Below, piece by piece: positions 47,078-55,400 of a stretch of 64,000 bases of DNA. Below the pieces are notes generated by a model that was given only the letters and a program-made list of their open reading frames with translations, ran no database searches and had not been told where the DNA came from. Position 1 is the stretch's first letter. Each line of letters opens with the position of its first letter. Made by a program: the position numbers and the translations under genes. The stretch spans positions 1 to 64,000 of the forward strand of contig CBDFNQ010000024.1 in NCBI GenBank assembly GCA_965250225.1, given 5' to 3'. The DNA is from CBDEUK01 sp965250225 (GTDB lineage Bacteria; Pseudomonadota; Gammaproteobacteria; Eutrophobiales; Eutrophobiaceae).

Positions 47078-47103
47078 TAGTGAAGCTCAGGAATAATCCT
47101 GTA

Positions 47104-47496
47104 TTAGCCTTCTGCATCAGCACCTTCTGCATCAGCACCCTCGGCATCAGCACCCTCGGCATTGCCACCACAGCTACCTTCGCCGCAGCTACCTTCGCCG
47201 TCACCACCATCAGCACCCTCGGCATTGCCACCACAGCTACCTTCGCCACAGCTACCTTCGCCGTCACCACCATCAGCGCCTTCGGCATTGCCACCTGCGG
47301 CATTGCCACCACAGTTACCTTCGCCACAGCTACCTTCGCCGTCACCACCTTCAGCAAGTTGCATGTAGCCGCTAGAAAGTTCGGTCAGTTCAAATGGGTT
47401 TTGTGCTGCGTTGACAATTGGGCTAGCCATTAAAGAAACTGCAAAGGTAGCGCCTAAAGCGGCAGCGATGGGTTTTAGATTTGTTTTCTTAGACAT
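47104..47496 (-). CDS. hvfA: HvfA-type exported RiPP precursor, six EGxCG motifs
   Basis: 130 residues. A signal peptide (about 1-30, ending IVNA) is followed by the leader-like PFELTELSSGYMQLAEGGDG. Then come three pairs of EGxCG motifs (Cys 57/62, 83/88, 104/109; x is Ser five times and Asn once) separated by Gly/Asn/Ala linkers, and a Cys-free tail of EGADA repeats. These six are the only Cys in the protein. In Haemophilus HvfA the corresponding EGKCG Cys are modified and bind Cu(I). A strong AGGAGGA ribosome site precedes the ATG. First gene of the operon; its promoter must lie in 47497-47836. Confidence 0.9.
   Translation of the reverse strand: MSKKTNLKPIAAALGATFAVSLMASPIVNAAQNPFELTELSSGYMQLAEGGDGEGSCGEGNCGGNAAGGNAEGADGGDGEGSCGEGSCGGNAEGADGGDGEGSCGEGSCGGNAEGADAEGADAEGADAEG
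47158..47283 (-). repeat. 63-bp tandem repeat encoding the core motif pair of hvfA
   Basis: Two adjacent 21-codon units (residues 72-92 and 93-113; EGADGGDGEGSCGEGSCGG then NA) are almost identical in DNA. A third, diverged unit precedes them and short 15-bp EGADA units follow. The core number can probably change by slippage. Confidence 0.85.
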
Positions 47497-47836
47497 TTAG
47501 AGTCCTCCTGAGTAAAAAACAAAGTTAATAAATATTGAGAAAAAAATCAGTTAGTTAGATATTCTCCCTCACAAAATCAATGAGTAACATCTGTCTTATA
47601 AGATTTTCTGCCAAAAAACGTACATATACGTAACTCTCTGGATATTGACTCCGCTATTGTATAAAAGTTTCTGTTTTTAAAGCAAATTTAAACAAAAATT
47701 ATGTGAACCTGGGTACATTGTACCGAGAGAACCTCTGACTGTTTCCTTCTACCTCAGGAGCACCTCAAAACCGCTCTCTGACAGCAAGAGTATTTCCGGG
47801 AACCTGTACTCGAACGACTCTCTTATGTGGCAGTCT
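47497..47836. other. Upstream region of hvfA, downstream of lysS
   Basis: 340 bases with no gene. It carries the hvfA promoter. TATACAAT on the minus strand near 47655-47665 could be a -10 element. A perfect inverted repeat ACGTA-cata-TACGT at 47618-47631 lies about 120 bases before the hvfA start and could bind a regulator. No copper-regulator site that I know is recognisable. Confidence 0.4.
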
Positions 47837-49333
47837 CTATGGGGCAGACTCTACGGGGCGCATGTGAGGGAATAAAATGACATCGCGGATAGTGGGTGAA
47901 TCCGTCAAAAACATCACCAGGCGATCAATGCCAATGCCTTCCCCAGCCGTTGGCGGCATACCATATTCAAGGGCAGTAATATAATCCTCATCATAGTGCA
48001 TGGCCTCATTATCACCAGCCTCTTTTTCCTCAACCTGTTTTCTGAAACGCTCTGCTTGATCTTCCGGATCATTCAGTTCCGAAAACCCATTAGCTATCTC
48101 ACGCCCACCAACAAAAAACTCAAATCGGTCTGTAATAAATAGATCATCATTGTTCATACGGGCAAGGGGGGATACTTCAGTTGGATAGGCAGTTATAAAG
48201 GTCGGTTGAATAAGCTTGCTTTCAACGGTTTTTTCAAAGATCTCAATCTGGATCTTGCCAAGCCCATAACTGTCTTCAAGTGGAATTTGTAAACCTTCGG
48301 CAATCGCTTTTATCGAATCCATAGATCCCAGATCTGCTAAAGTTATGTCTGGATTAAAATGCAGGATTGAATCTAGTACCGTCATACGTTGAAAAGGCTT
48401 GGACAGATCATAGTTCTGATCCTGATAGATAATTTCATAGCTACCTTTGATCTCCTTGACCATCTTACGCAGTAGATCCTCTGTCAAACTCATGAGATCT
48501 TCATAGTCTGCATAGGCCTGATAGAACTCCAACATGGTAAACTCAGGATTATGTCGCGGAGACAAACCCTCATTACGAAAACTGCGATTGATTTCAAACA
48601 CACGTTCGATACCACCAACCACCAGACGTTTCAGATATAACTCAGGGGCTACTCGAAGAAAAAGCTCCATGTCGAGGCTATTGTGATGTGTGGTAAAGGG
48701 CCGAGCCGTTGCACCACCAGGAATAACGTGCATCATGGGTGTTTCCACTTCCATAAAGTTTTCCTGCTTTAAATAATTACGAATAAAATCCACGACTTTT
48801 GAACGAATAGCAAAAGTCTTGCGAGTCTCTTCATTCATAATGAGATCGACATAGCGTTGTCGATATTTCATTTCCTGATCCGTTAGACCATGGTATTTTT
48901 CCGGCAAGGGTTGTAGCGACTTAGTCAGCAACTGAATGGAATCAGCATGAACACTGAGTTCACCTTTATTGGTCTTCATCACAATGCCAGTCATACCTAT
49001 AATATCGCCGATATCCCATTTCTTGAATTCTGTGTTGTAAACACCTTCAGGCAAATCGTCGCGCCTGACATAAATCTGAATTTTGCCAGACATGTCCTGT
49101 ACATGGGCAAACGATGCCTTACCCATAACGCGCCGAGTCATCATACGACCGGCAATGGCCACCTTGATGCTGGCTTCTTCCAATTCTTCCTTGGTTTTTT
49201 CACCATAGGTACTGATGAGTTTCTCTGCCAATGAATCGCGGCGAAAGGTATTGATAAAGGCTTTACCCTGATCACGATAGCTTTGCAGTTGTGCGCGTCT
49301 TTGAGCGATTAAATCATTTTTGTTATCTGACAT
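47837..49333 (-). CDS. lysS: Lysyl-tRNA synthetase, class II
   Basis: 498 residues: an N-terminal OB-fold anticodon-binding domain (about 55-150; GRMMTRRVMGKASFAHVQD) and the class II catalytic core (about 175-495). Motif 2 FRNEGLSPRHNPEF and motif 3 GIGIDRLVMFLTDSPTIRD are intact. It lies downstream of prfB on the same strand, as in E. coli, with the heptamer repeat array between them. No strong ribosome site is seen before the ATG. Confidence 0.97.
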   Translation of the reverse strand: MSDNKNDLIAQRRAQLQSYRDQGKAFINTFRRDSLAEKLISTYGEKTKEELEEASIKVAIAGRMMTRRVMGKASFAHVQDMSGKIQIYVRRDDLPEGVYNTEFKKWDIGDIIGMTGIVMKTNKGELSVHADSIQLLTKSLQPLPEKYHGLTDQEMKYRQRYVDLIMNEETRKTFAIRSKVVDFIRNYLKQENFMEVETPMMHVIPGGATARPFTTHHNSLDMELFLRVAPELYLKRLVVGGIERVFEINRSFRNEGLSPRHNPEFTMLEFYQAYADYEDLMSLTEDLLRKMVKEIKGSYEIIYQDQNYDLSKPFQRMTVLDSILHFNPDITLADLGSMDSIKAIAEGLQIPLEDSYGLGKIQIEIFEKTVESKLIQPTFITAYPTEVSPLARMNNDDLFITDRFEFFVGGREIANGFSELNDPEDQAERFRKQVEEKEAGDNEAMHYDEDYITALEYGMPPTAGEGIGIDRLVMFLTDSPTIRDVILFPHMRPVESAP

Positions 49334-49383
49334 TTTTTTCGTATCTCGTGTCTCTTGTTACGTGAAATGTAAACATGTCATTT

Positions 49384-49509
49384 TATTTCCTATTCCCTAC
49401 TTCCTATTCCCTATTCCCTATTCCCTATTCCCTATTCCCTATTCCCTATTCCCTATTTTCTATTTTCTATTTTCTATTTTCTATTTTCTATTTTCTATTT
49501 TCTATTCCC
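49384..49509 (-). repeat. 18-unit heptamer array between prfB and lysS (G-quadruplex-prone)
   Basis: On the transcribed (minus) strand, right after the prfB stop, come one GGGAATA, seven GAAAATA, seven GGGAATA, then GGAAGTA, GGGAATA and GGAAATA; that is 18 x 7 = 126 bases with no interruption. The seven adjacent GGGAATA units satisfy the G3-N4 pattern for a four-stranded G-quadruplex in the mRNA. The array ends about 50 bases before lysS. Confidence 0.95.
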
Positions 49510-50608
49510 TTATATCCCTGCCTTAAGACTGGCCTCAATAAATTGATCCAGATCACCATCAAGAACTGCCTGGGTATTACCCGTTTCAATACCAGTTCTC
49601 AGATCCTTGATGCGTGATTGATCAAGTACATAGGAACGGATCTGGCTGCCCCACCCAATATCTGCCTTGTTTTCCTCTTGCGCCTGTTTCTCTTCATTCA
49701 GTTTTTGCATTTCAAGCTCATATAATTTGGCTCGTAATTGCTTCATAGCCTGATCCCGGTTCTTATGCTGAGAACGATCATTCTGACATTGGGCAACAAT
49801 ACCGGTAGGCAAGTGTGTCAATCTTACTGCAGAATCCGTTTTGTTCACATGCTGGCCACCAGCACCGCTGGCACGATAAGTATCGGTTCGGATATCCGCC
49901 GGATTGATTTCACTCTCAACATTATCATCAATCTCCGGAGATACAAACACTGAGGCAAAGGAAGTATGCCTTCGGTTACCCGAATCAAACGGTGATTTTC
50001 TTACCAGCCGATGTACTCCCGTTTCAGTCCGCAGCCAGCCATAAGCATAATCACCGTCAAATTTGATCGTCGCGCTCTTGATGCCAGCAACATCACCGGC
50101 TGAAGCTTCAATGAGTTCAGTTTTGAAATCGTGTTGTTCGCCCCAACGTAAATACATCCGTAACAACATCTCTGCCCAATCCTGAGCTTCCGTACCACCG
50201 GAACCTGATTGAATATCGAGAAAGGTATTATTGATATCTTTGTCTCCGGAAAACATACGCTGGAATTCCATGTCAGCAAGTCGCTTTTCTAGTAGTGTGA
50301 GGTCATTTTTTATTGATTGCAGTGTAGCTAAATCATCATCCTCTTTTGCCATTTCCAGTAATTCAAGGGCATCAGTAAGCGTCGTGTTCAAGTTATCCAG
50401 GCCTTCAACGATCTTCTGTAGAGTCACTCTTTCCTGACCGAGTGTTTGTGCCTTTTCAGGATCATCCCAAACGCCAGGTTGTTCCAGCTCCCTTTGAACT
50501 TCGGTCAATCGTTCATGTTTGCTTTCATAATCAAAGATACCCCCTAAGCACTTGTGTTCGTACTTGCATATCTTTGATCTGTGTCAGGACAGGGTTGATT
50601 TCCAACAT
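49510..50608 (-). CDS. prfB: Peptide chain release factor 2, with programmed +1 frameshift
   Basis: Terminates translation at UGA and UAA. From ATG 50608, 25 codons (MLEINPVLTQIKD..VLRGYL) end at an in-frame TGA (50533-50531); skipping one base continues with DYESKHERLTEVQRELEQPG to 49510, giving 365 residues, exactly as in E. coli. The SPF stop-codon-recognition tripeptide (RKSPFDSG) and the catalytic GAGGQHVN are present. The frameshift is autoregulatory and genuine, not damage. Upstream lies the signalling cassette, where E. coli has recJ. Confidence 0.96.
50525..50545 (-). promoter_or_regulatory. RF2 programmed frameshift signal
   Basis: The minus strand reads AGGGGGTATCTTTGATTATG: an internal Shine-Dalgarno-like AGGGGG three bases before the slippery CTT-TGA, as in most bacterial prfB genes. 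Low RF2 lets the ribosome pause at TGA and slip forward one base. Confidence 0.95.
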
Positions 50609-50705
50609 TGTAGTTATTAGCCTTAAGCAAAAAGAACGAAATATTACAACATCGGGAAGGCGGGCGATAGTTTACTCTAAAAATATATGAGTGGAAGAAA
50701 ATGGA

Positions 50706-52466
50706 TCAGGCAGATTTTTTGATCGGTTGAATCGTTCTGTTCGAAGGTTTCTCATCTCCCCTCTTATTAATGATTTGGGTTAATTCCTCAGCAGGGATCG
50801 GTTTACTGTATAGATATCCCTGACCCTCATTACAATTGTGCTGTTTTAAAAATTTAAGCTGGTCTTCTGTTTCAATACCTTCGGCGGTAACACTGAGACG
50901 TAAGGTATGTGCGAGGGCAATGATTGCTTGTGTGATGGCCGCATCATCAGGTTCAGTCATGATATCTTTTACGAATGAGCGATCAATTTTTAATGTGTCT
51001 ATGGGAAAATTTTTCAAATATCCTAATGAACAATACCCTGTACCAAAATCATCGATAGAAATGTGTAAGCCCCAGACCTTTAATTTATTGAGTAAACTGA
51101 TAGTAGTTTCAGTGTCTTCCATGAGCAAGCCTTCCGTTATCTCCACCTCAAACTCATTGGGTTTAACCTCATGTTCGATTAAGCAATCTAAAATCATGTC
51201 GACAATTTCACTTTGGTAGAATTGTCTGGGTGAAAGATTGACTGCTATTCGTATTGGGTCATAACCCTGAAGCTTCCAGGTTTGCATGTTTCGACAAGCC
51301 TCTTTAATCACCCATTCACCAATTGGCACGATCAAACCCGTTTCTTCGGCAAGCGGAATAAAATCGAACGGAGGAACCATGCCCATCTTTGGGTGATTCC
51401 AGCGGATCAGGGCTTCTGCTCCGGTCAATGCCTGTGTTTTAATATCAAACTTTGGTTGGTAATGAAGGACAAATTCGTTGTTATCAAGGGCTCGACGTAA
51501 ACTGGCTTCCATATCCATCCGCTGAAGAGAATCCTGATTCATGCCTTCAGTATAAAATTGAAATCGATTACGGCCTTTTTCTTTGGCTCGATACATGGCT
51601 GCATCTGCATTTTTTAACAATTCATTCGCTTCCATATGATCATTCGGAAAAATGGTAATGCCGATACTCGGAGTTATGAATAATTCCCGTCCGTTTGCCA
51701 TACAAGGTTTCACCAGAACATCAATAATTTTTTTTGCAATCAGCGCCGCATCATTTTGACTATTTATATTTTCCAGCATCAACATAAACTCATCACCGCC
51801 CAGACGGGCAACAGTATCATCCTGGCGAATACAGGTTGTTAATCGCTTGGAAATATCAACCAGGATATCGTCCCCAACCTCATGTCCTAGCGTATCATTT
51901 ATTTGTTTAAACCGATCCAGATCGATATAAAGAATAGCAACTTGTGACTGACTACGTTTAGCTCTAATCAATGCGCGATCCAGCCTTTCTCTGAATAAAG
52001 TCCGATTAGCCAGTCCGGTTAGACTGTCATAATGTGCCAGATACCTCATGCCTTGCTCGGCACGTTTTCTTTCAATTGAATAACGAATAGCACGACTGAT
52101 GAGATGGCCATCACCCAAACCTTTGGTTAAATAATCCTGTGCGCCCAGCTGTACGGCTTTAATTGAAAATTCCTCGTCTTCCTGACCACTTAAAACAATT
52201 AATGGTACTGTCTTGTTTACCTCCAGAATACCTTCAATCGTTTCAAAACCATTGGAGTCGGGTAAGGAAAGATCGGTTAGAACGATATCGAAGCTGTTAT
52301 CTTCTAAAGCTTTGATTCCAGCACTTAAGGTTTCAGCAAGATGGATGTTGTATTGTGTTCCCTCAATTATTTCGAGTTGCTTTTCCAGCAAATTCGCATC
52401 ACCAGGATTATCTTCGATGAGAAGTATCCTGATTTCATTCTTGATTGTAGAATTATACCTAGCCAT
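50706..52466 (-). CDS. Response regulator with GGDEF and EAL domains (paralogue B)
   Basis: 586 residues: a receiver domain (about 10-130; LLIEDNPGD, phosphorylatable Asp in DIVLTDLSLPDS), a GGDEF domain (about 145-300) with RLGGDEFML and an RxxD site (RQDD), then an EAL domain (about 315-560) with EALIRWNHP, NLSPRQF, DDFGTGYCS and AEGIE intact. Both synthesis and hydrolysis of c-di-GMP look possible. It starts eight bases after the stop of the paralogue upstream. Last gene of the signalling cassette. Confidence 0.93.
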   Translation of the reverse strand: MARYNSTIKNEIRILLIEDNPGDANLLEKQLEIIEGTQYNIHLAETLSAGIKALEDNSFDIVLTDLSLPDSNGFETIEGILEVNKTVPLIVLSGQEDEEFSIKAVQLGAQDYLTKGLGDGHLISRAIRYSIERKRAEQGMRYLAHYDSLTGLANRTLFRERLDRALIRAKRSQSQVAILYIDLDRFKQINDTLGHEVGDDILVDISKRLTTCIRQDDTVARLGGDEFMLMLENINSQNDAALIAKKIIDVLVKPCMANGRELFITPSIGITIFPNDHMEANELLKNADAAMYRAKEKGRNRFQFYTEGMNQDSLQRMDMEASLRRALDNNEFVLHYQPKFDIKTQALTGAEALIRWNHPKMGMVPPFDFIPLAEETGLIVPIGEWVIKEACRNMQTWKLQGYDPIRIAVNLSPRQFYQSEIVDMILDCLIEHEVKPNEFEVEITEGLLMEDTETTISLLNKLKVWGLHISIDDFGTGYCSLGYLKNFPIDTLKIDRSFVKDIMTEPDDAAITQAIIALAHTLRLSVTAEGIETEDQLKFLKQHNCNEGQGYLYSKPIPAEELTQIINKRGDEKPSNRTIQPIKKSA

Positions 52467-52474
52467 ATTTATCT

Positions 52475-54181
52475 TCAGGCAACTTTGCTTTCTGAACTTA
52501 TCATATGACTAAAGGCTTTAGGTGGTAGAGGTTCACTGATAAAATTTCCCTGTACCCCATCAATACCCTTGGCTCGAAGAAACTCCAATTGTTCCTGTGT
52601 CTCAACACCTTCTGCAATCACATAAATACCCAGATCTTTAGCCAGTCGAATAATTGCCGAGGTAATCGCAACATCTGGGCCTTTATCAGTAAGGTTTTCG
52701 ATAAAAGAGCGATCAATTTTAATCGTATCAACCAGAAAACGTTTCAGGTAACTGAATGAATTGTAACCAGTACCAAAATCATCAATTGCAATACTGACTC
52801 CCATGAATTTAAGTGTCTCCAGTATTTCCATCGTTACGTCTGTGTTTTGAATAAGCAGGCTTTCCGTTAATTCAAATTCGAGAAAAGCGGCATCCAACCC
52901 GGACTTCTTTAAAATATCCGATACAGTATGACAAAAATCAGCTTGTAATAACTGGCGGCCAGAAAGATTAATACTGAGTTTGTCGACAGGTAAGCCTTGT
53001 TTCTTCCAGGCCACATGTTGCTTGCACGCTGTTTCAAGCACCCAGTAACCTACCCCCGTGATCATATCATTATGTTCCAACATGGAGATAAAACTGATTG
53101 GGTATAACAGTCCCTGTTCGGGATGCTCCCAACGTAACAAGGCTTCATTGCCAATTATTTTATTTGTCTTCAAATTCAGTATCGGTTGGTAATACAATAA
53201 AAATTCTTCACGGTTCAAAGCTTCGTGCAATTGCATTTCCTGCTTTAATTCTTCCAATGCACGGCCATTCATTTCATTGGTATAAAACTGATACTGATTT
53301 CGTCCGTTACGTTTCGCCTTATACATTGCACTGTCTGCATTTTTGATGATGCTATCGACGTCTTTCCCACAATGTGGAAAAAAGGCGATACCAATACTGG
53401 TACCGACGTACAACTTATGTTGATCAACATCAATTGATTTGGTTGTCATTTCAATAATTTTTTCAGCTACCGCTGCGGCATCTTTTGTATGTTTTACACC
53501 TTCCAGAATTACGGCAAATTCATCGCCCCCGAGACGAGCAACGGTATCGATTCCCCTGACAATTTTGACTAAACGGTTTGAAATCTCAATCAGAAGCTTG
53601 TCGCCTGTCTCATGACCTAAACCATCATTAATGGGTTTGAAATGATCGAGATCCATATACAGCACCACAACCGATTCTCCGCGTCGTTCAGCCACACCAA
53701 TTGCATGTTCAAGACGCAAGCGAAACAAGGTTCTGTTAGCTAGGCCGGTTAGCTGGTCATGATGAGCCATATGCAACATACTCAATTGCAACTGTTTGCG
53801 TTCAATTGCATAATGCAAAGCACGTGTCAGTTGCCATTCGTCAATCTTACCTTTAACCAGATAATCCTGGACACCGGCCTTGACGGTTTCCAGGGCAAAG
53901 CCTTCGTCTTCTTGTCCACTTAATACGACAACCGCCATATCAGGCGCAGAGGCCTTAAGATCGGCAATGCTATCGATCCCATCACTATCTGGCAGTGACA
54001 TATCCAGTAAGGCAACCTCAAATCCTTGCTCATCCAGCAGCTCCTTGGCTGCTGACAACGTGTCGGCTGTCTGCAGGCTATAATTTTTGTCGCCAGGATG
54101 AGCCAACATCATTTCGACCAGGCGTGCATCGCCCAGATTGTCTTCGATTAATAGGACATTGATCAGGTCGGAATCTGACAT
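52475..54181 (-). CDS. Response regulator with GGDEF and EAL domains (paralogue A)
   Basis: 568 residues with the same order as the next gene: receiver (about 5-125; LLIEDNLGD, Asp in VALLDMSLPDS), GGDEF (about 140-300; RLGGDEFAV with RGID inhibitory site) and EAL (about 310-560; EALLRWEHP, NLSGRQL, DDFGTGYNS, AEGVE). All key residues for both activities are present. It and its neighbour are tandem duplicates that have diverged, so they may now differ in net activity. Their partner kinases are probably the two hybrid-free kinases of this cassette. Confidence 0.93.
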   Translation of the reverse strand: MSDSDLINVLLIEDNLGDARLVEMMLAHPGDKNYSLQTADTLSAAKELLDEQGFEVALLDMSLPDSDGIDSIADLKASAPDMAVVVLSGQEDEGFALETVKAGVQDYLVKGKIDEWQLTRALHYAIERKQLQLSMLHMAHHDQLTGLANRTLFRLRLEHAIGVAERRGESVVVLYMDLDHFKPINDGLGHETGDKLLIEISNRLVKIVRGIDTVARLGGDEFAVILEGVKHTKDAAAVAEKIIEMTTKSIDVDQHKLYVGTSIGIAFFPHCGKDVDSIIKNADSAMYKAKRNGRNQYQFYTNEMNGRALEELKQEMQLHEALNREEFLLYYQPILNLKTNKIIGNEALLRWEHPEQGLLYPISFISMLEHNDMITGVGYWVLETACKQHVAWKKQGLPVDKLSINLSGRQLLQADFCHTVSDILKKSGLDAAFLEFELTESLLIQNTDVTMEILETLKFMGVSIAIDDFGTGYNSFSYLKRFLVDTIKIDRSFIENLTDKGPDVAITSAIIRLAKDLGIYVIAEGVETQEQLEFLRAKGIDGVQGNFISEPLPPKAFSHMISSESKVA

Positions 54182-54351
54182 TTTTTGTTTTTCCTAATCT
54201 AAAAACCTTAACCCGTTAATCCAAATCGAATAATTTCTTTAGAATAAAGAACTTGGATATACAGGAGCTTATAGATTTAGCGGCAATCCCAGGGAAAAAC
54301 TTTAGTAATAACACCTATCCGTACAGCGGATCGAAAGACAGGAATATGCAT

Positions 54352-54777
54352 TCAGGAACGGTTCTCTGGAAGATGAGCAACTCGAAACCAGAAATGTTCA
54401 ATCGATTGCACAATCTCAACAAATTTGGTGAAATCAAGTGGCTTGCTGATAAAACAATTGGCTAAATTTTCATAGCTCTGAGAAATATCAACTTCGTCCT
54501 GTGATGTTGTCAACACCACCAGGGGTATATTTGTTAACTCCTCATCGCGTTTAATACGTTTCAGGAACTCCCGCCCATCTATTTTCGGCATATTGAGATC
54601 CAGTATAATAAGATCGGGACGGAGGACATCAGTGTAGGCACCACGAGAATAGAGATAGTCCAGCGCCTCACTACCATCATGTACACGGACAAGCGTGTTG
54701 GTAATCTTGGCAGATTTTAATCCCTCAACGACAAGACGCGCGTCTCCATCATTATCTTCAATTAACAGTATAACCAT
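54352..54777 (-). CDS. Single-domain response regulator, Rcp1-like (copy 2)
   Basis: 141 residues, a lone receiver: LLIEDNDGDARLV with the acidic pocket, Asp in LIILDLNMPKIDG, Thr in VVLTTS and Lys in FISKPLDF. There is no output domain. The end QSIEHFWFRVAHLPE is nearly the same as in the next gene upstream. This class (Rcp1 type) pairs with PAS/phytochrome-type HisKA kinases. It is 170 bases before the RR-GGDEF-EAL genes. Confidence 0.92.
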   Translation of the reverse strand: MVILLIEDNDGDARLVVEGLKSAKITNTLVRVHDGSEALDYLYSRGAYTDVLRPDLIILDLNMPKIDGREFLKRIKRDEELTNIPLVVLTTSQDEVDISQSYENLANCFISKPLDFTKFVEIVQSIEHFWFRVAHLPENRS

Positions 54778-54847
54778 CAGGTGGTAGGTGAATTTTCATG
54801 GGTTAGAACAGTAAGCACATCTGAGTCTGGTGTCTTGTCGCAACGGC

Positions 54848-55291
54848 TTAATTCTTAGGCAGACTAACAACAGTAAACCAGAAATGTTCAATCGATTGCA
54901 CGACCGTGACAAACTGATCGAAATCTACCGGTTTTGAGATAAAACAGTTGGCATTTAAATGATAACTCCTGGCAATATCCACATCGCTTTGTGAGGTTGT
55001 CAGAACAATAATCGGAATCCCACTCAATTCAGGATATTTACTAATTTCCTCCAGCACTTCACGGCCATCCATTCGAGGCATATTAAGATCCAGAAGAATC
55101 AGATCAGGGCGTGGCGCATCATTATAATCACCTTCCTGTTTTAGATACTGCATTGCCTCGACGCCATCTTTAACATGGTGCAGAATATTGCTTATCTTGC
55201 CATCTTTCAATGCCTCAGTGGCAAGGCGCGCATCCCCTTGGTTATCTTCGACCAGCAAAATATTCGCCGGATTGTCGTTAAATTTTTTCAT
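54848..55291 (-). CDS. Single-domain response regulator, Rcp1-like (copy 1)
   Basis: 147 residues with the receiver residues intact (LLVEDNQGDARL, Asp in LILLDLNMPRMDG, Thr in VLTTS, Lys in FISKPVDF). It is a tandem paralogue of the gene at 54352: the C-terminal DNA (54877-54901 versus 54389-54413) is identical over 25 bases. It lies between the large kinase and the second copy and should be phosphorylated by a kinase of the cassette. Confidence 0.92.
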   Translation of the reverse strand: MKKFNDNPANILLVEDNQGDARLATEALKDGKISNILHHVKDGVEAMQYLKQEGDYNDAPRPDLILLDLNMPRMDGREVLEEISKYPELSGIPIIVLTTSQSDVDIARSYHLNANCFISKPVDFDQFVTVVQSIEHFWFTVVSLPKN

Positions 55292-55400
55292 ATTTTATCA
55301 TTATCACTATTTTAGATCAGGGGACAAGTTTAAGCCTGTCCTCGATTGAAATTAAACGAAACTAGTATTTGTCATGTATTTGACGTTTCACTTGTGAGTA

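Noticed and set aside
47058..47433. Open frames in the other phases and strand across hvfA
   Set aside because: The repeated GC-rich core leaves several frames open by chance; only the minus-strand frame with signal peptide, ribosome site and EGxCG motifs is sensible.
49320..49617. Plus-strand open frames made of repeated Ile-Pro-Tyr-Ser-Leu-Phe over the heptamer array
   Set aside because: They only mirror the 7-base repeat read in translation; the region lies between prfB and lysS on the other strand and has no ribosome site.
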